Shown in pieces: positions 61,877-64,000 of a stretch of DNA of 64,000 nucleotides (positions are counted from its first letter, which is position 1; each line of letters starts with the position of its first letter). Made by a program: the position numbers and the translations under genes. Under the pieces are notes generated by a model. It was not told where the DNA came from. It searched no databases and was given only the letters and a program-made list of their open reading frames with translations. The DNA lies in NCBI GenBank assembly GCA_003506895.1, contig DNXO01000020.1, positions 71,095 to 135,094 of the forward strand. The letters are read 5' to 3'. This stretch comes from Acetobacteraceae bacterium (GTDB taxonomy: Bacteria; Pseudomonadota; Alphaproteobacteria; Acetobacterales; Acetobacteraceae).

Positions 61877-61908
61877 CCGTGACCGCCGCTCAGTTCAGCC
61901 AGACGATC

Positions 61909-62655
61909 TTACAACACCAGTTCAAACCGCGTGGTTTTCTCTAGCGCATCCTCAAACCAGGACTCGATCGCGGCCTCGCGCTTGCCGACGAATACCGGCT
62001 TTCCGTCTTCCAAAATCATCGGCAGATCGTGCCCGGGCACCAGCAACGTGCCCGGTCGTTGCGCCCACAAGGTCCACATACTGTCGATCGACGCCGCCGT
62101 CACCGACGGATCGTACGTCATATCCGCGGCCCGGGTCAGCAATTCCACGCGGTTCTTTGCTGCGTCCCCGGTGAACAGCACGTTACGTTCGTTGCCGGTA
62201 AGAAAAAATATCAAATGCCCCGGCGTATGGCCGGGTGCATCGTACGCCGTCATCCCCGGTAGGATGGTATCCCCATGCTTCATTCGCTTCAGTTGGGGCG
62301 ATCCGGCCAATTCGCGAACATAAAGTTCCGGCACCGGCGTGCTGCCCCAGGGCTCGCGCACCGACCAATCTAACTCCTCGGCCCCGATCCAGATCGTTGC
62401 TTTCGGAAACAGCACCCAGTTGATCGAGTGATCATGGTGGGAGTGCGTCAGCACCACATCCGTAACATCCGCCGGCGTCAGCCCATGCCGCTTCAGACCG
62501 TTGATCAGGTTTGACCGGTGACTGAACGTGCCGCAGTCGATCAGCGCCACCCGGTCATTGCCGCGCAGCAGCACGATGGTGCTCCATCCCAGCCCGCCAT
62601 GGCAGACCGACTTGCCCGGATAGCCCTGCACCAGAATATCGAGTTTGTAATCCAT
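61909..62655 (-). CDS. Metallo-beta-lactamase fold hydrolase
   Basis: A 248-residue MBL-fold enzyme with the metal-binding THSHHDHS at the N-terminal half, APGHTPGHLIFF, and the aspartate of FTGDAAKN; the second metal site histidine is in VPGHDLP. This is like lactonases and related hydrolases such as N-acyl-homoserine lactonase-like proteins, but no known quorum-quenching fingerprint is present. ATG 62655 begins DYKLDILVQG; GGGGGA lies 9 bases upstream. Divergent from the amidohydrolase. Confidence 0.87.
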   Translation of the reverse strand: MDYKLDILVQGYPGKSVCHGGLGWSTIVLLRGNDRVALIDCGTFSHRSNLINGLKRHGLTPADVTDVVLTHSHHDHSINWVLFPKATIWIGAEELDWSVREPWGSTPVPELYVRELAGSPQLKRMKHGDTILPGMTAYDAPGHTPGHLIFFLTGNERNVLFTGDAAKNRVELLTRAADMTYDPSVTAASIDSMWTLWAQRPGTLLVPGHDLPMILEDGKPVFVGKREAAIESWFEDALEKTTRFELVL

Positions 62656-62766
62656 GTCCGTTATTCCCCCGAAGCCAGCGAGGCTTGAACCCACACCGTC
62701 ACCATCGTAGCGTCAAGCCCCGCGGCGACAAGCGAGGGCAGCGCGGGGGAATAAGGGGGCAGTCCG

Positions 62767-63573
62767 ATGCTGATCGTCGATTCCCAGATCCATATCTGGG
62801 AAAACGAAATGATGAATACCAAGCACCGCCAGGTGTTCAACTACACGATGAACGATGCGCTCGCCGAGATGGCGGAGGCGGGGGTCGATGCCGCGCTGAT
62901 CCATCCCCCAAGCACGCTGCCGAAGACCAATGCGACGGCGATCGAGGCCGCCAGGGCGCGTCCGGACAAATTCGCCATTCTGGGCCATTTCGATCTCGCG
63001 GACCCCGCCAAGCGCGGCATTGTGGAGACGTGGAAGCAGCAGCCCGGGATGCTGGGGTTTCGTTTCACATTTAACCAACCGCATCAGCAATCGTGGTGGG
63101 ATGATGGCTCGATCGATTGGTTCTGGGCCGCCGCCGACCAGGCGGGCACGCCGGTTGGTCTGCTGGCGGGCGGCCATTTGAAGGCGCTTGGCAAGATCGC
63201 CGAACGCCATCCCGGACTGCGCTTGCTGGTCGATCATTATGGCCGCGACCTGACCAGGATCACCTTCGACGATCTGCCGGAGTTGCTGTCGCTGGCGCGC
63301 TATCCCAACGTCGCCGTCAAGGTTTCCGGCGCGCCCAGCTACTCGCGGCAGGCCTATCCGTGGCGCGACACGCACGAACCGACGCAGCGAATCATCGAAG
63401 CGTTCGGTCCTTCGCGCGCTTTCTGGGGCACCGATATCACCCGCATGCCGTGCTCTTATCGCGAATGCGTCACGATGTTCACCGAGGAAATGCCCTGGCT
63501 GAAGGGCAACGACAGGGACCTTGTCATGGGCAAGGCGCTGCTGGCATGGATCGGCTGGAAGTTACCCGTTTAA
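62767..63573 (+). CDS. Amidohydrolase 2 family protein (decarboxylase/hydrolase)
   Basis: A 268-residue TIM-barrel hydrolase. The N-terminal metal site is DSQIHIWE; the histidine of LLVDHYGRD and the aspartate in RAFWGTDITRMP complete the active centre. This family includes 2-pyrone-4,6-dicarboxylate hydrolase and related lactone/decarboxylase enzymes. AAGGGGG lies 5-9 bases before the ATG. It leads an operon: a VOC-family gene follows after 17 bases and a further gene after that. Confidence 0.85.
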   Translation: MLIVDSQIHIWENEMMNTKHRQVFNYTMNDALAEMAEAGVDAALIHPPSTLPKTNATAIEAARARPDKFAILGHFDLADPAKRGIVETWKQQPGMLGFRFTFNQPHQQSWWDDGSIDWFWAAADQAGTPVGLLAGGHLKALGKIAERHPGLRLLVDHYGRDLTRITFDDLPELLSLARYPNVAVKVSGAPSYSRQAYPWRDTHEPTQRIIEAFGPSRAFWGTDITRMPCSYRECVTMFTEEMPWLKGNDRDLVMGKALLAWIGWKLPV

Positions 63574-63590
63574 CCCAAGGAAAACCTGAG

Positions 63591-63947
63591 ATGTCCATCA
63601 GCTTCAACCACGTTCATATCAAGACCCGCGACGTCGCCGCGACGGTCAAGTATTACATCGATAACTACGGCGCCACGAAGAAGGCCGAGATGGTGGGCCG
63701 AGGCTGGCAGCTCGATCTGCATGGCACGCAGCTCAACATCACCGGAATCATAACCGAACAGAACCATGAGCAGGCCTATGGCATTGAGCACATGGCCGTC
63801 ACCGTGGACGACTACGCCGCGACGATCGCGAAGCTGCGCGAAAACGGTGTCGCCATCCTGGAAGAACTGAAGGGCGACAAGGGCAACCGGGTCGCGTTCG
63901 TCTCCGCCACCGATGGTTCCCAGATGGAAATCATCGAAAGGATCTGA
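63591..63947 (+). CDS. VOC-family (glyoxalase/dioxygenase-fold) protein
   Basis: A 118-residue single-domain vicinal-oxygen-chelate protein: FNHVHIKTRDVAATVKYYIDNYGA at the start with the metal-binding histidine, YGIEHMAVTV in the middle, and the closing glutamate in DGSQMEIIERI. May act as a lactoylglutathione lyase, a dioxygenase or an isomerase. Follows the amidohydrolase by 17 bases and precedes another gene by 2 bases, so is likely part of one catabolic pathway. Confidence 0.85.
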   Translation: MSISFNHVHIKTRDVAATVKYYIDNYGATKKAEMVGRGWQLDLHGTQLNITGIITEQNHEQAYGIEHMAVTVDDYAATIAKLRENGVAILEELKGDKGNRVAFVSATDGSQMEIIERI

Positions 63948-63949
63948 AC

Positions 63950-64000
63950 ATGGCCCTGAAGGACCTGATCCCGTTCGGCATGTCCCTGCCGCACCGGTCG
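63950..64000 (+). CDS. Start of a third operon gene, truncated by the window end
   Basis: ATG 63950, with AAAGGA 9 bases upstream, opens a frame encoding ALKDLIPFGMSLPHRS and then the window ends. Too short to identify; a flavin-dependent oxidoreductase of the LLM class would be one possibility, but this is a guess. Confidence 0.4.
   Translation, partial: MALKDLIPFGMSLPHRS

Overview
The window is 64 kb of GC-rich, densely coded chromosomal DNA. It looks like an alphaproteobacterium, plausibly Rhodospirillales/Acetobacteraceae. That placement is inferred from the GC-rich third positions, the pst-phoU-phoB order, the SelD fusion, the many catabolic CoA and ABC-transport genes, and one secreted glycine/threonine-rich repeat protein of a kind common in that family. 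I see no rRNA, tRNA, CRISPR array, intact insertion sequence or prophage. Almost every stretch reads as metabolism, transport or envelope.

Region by region. 1-2.5 kb: end of mccB and complete mccA (leucine catabolism). 2.7-3.3 kb: two tiny exported proteins that share a glycine-rich motif. 3.3-7.2 kb: a hydroxyacyl-CoA/carnitine-type dehydrogenase, divergent from a translationally coupled phosphotransferase, acyl-CoA dehydrogenase and SDR trio that resembles the levulinate/4-hydroxyacid (LvaA-LvaC-LvaD, ACAD10/11) chemistry. 7.3-11.5 kb: a KefB-type antiporter, a cupin, a TPP riboswitch in front of a ThiO-like FAD oxidase, then a decayed stretch with gene remnants and a 31-bp palindrome. 11.6-19.8 kb: tartrate dehydrogenase, a second acyl-CoA dehydrogenase, a SelD fusion, a DUF1028 protein, a polysaccharide flippase, a GST and a flavin reductase.

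19.9-25.3 kb is the phosphate regulon, pstS-pstC-pstA-pstB-phoU-phoB, read on the minus strand from a clear Pho box; no phoR is present. 25.3-30.9 kb holds a helix-hairpin-helix protein, a NitT/TauT-type ABC transporter (fused permease plus ATPase with an extra C-terminal domain, no binding protein), a D-aminoacylase and a MAPEG protein. 31-43 kb holds three closely similar MFS carriers, a secreted repeat protein lying between two of them, and an amidase-HyuA-HyuB unit: a cluster for taking up and hydrolysing amide or cyclic-amide compounds.

43-54 kb: a membrane protein coupled to an AI-2E-family transporter, an NAD-type isocitrate dehydrogenase, a ThDP enzyme overlapping a CoxG-like protein, a TauD-like dioxygenase, and a complete LIV-type ABC transporter (livF-livG-livM-livH-binding protein). 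54-64 kb: a GT9 glycosyltransferase, an EmrB-type exporter, an SDR, a PPOX-fold protein, an intradiol dioxygenase beside a glutamate-type ABC transporter, a metallo-beta-lactamase-fold hydrolase, and the start of an amidohydrolase/VOC catabolic operon that runs off the end.

The most interesting leads are the small exported-protein pair, the 4-hydroxyacyl-CoA-like module, the lone TPP-riboswitch oxidase, the ThDP/CoxG/dioxygenase/LIV neighbourhood and the palindromic repeats in intergenic DNA. Family names come from motif recognition alone; no database search was run.
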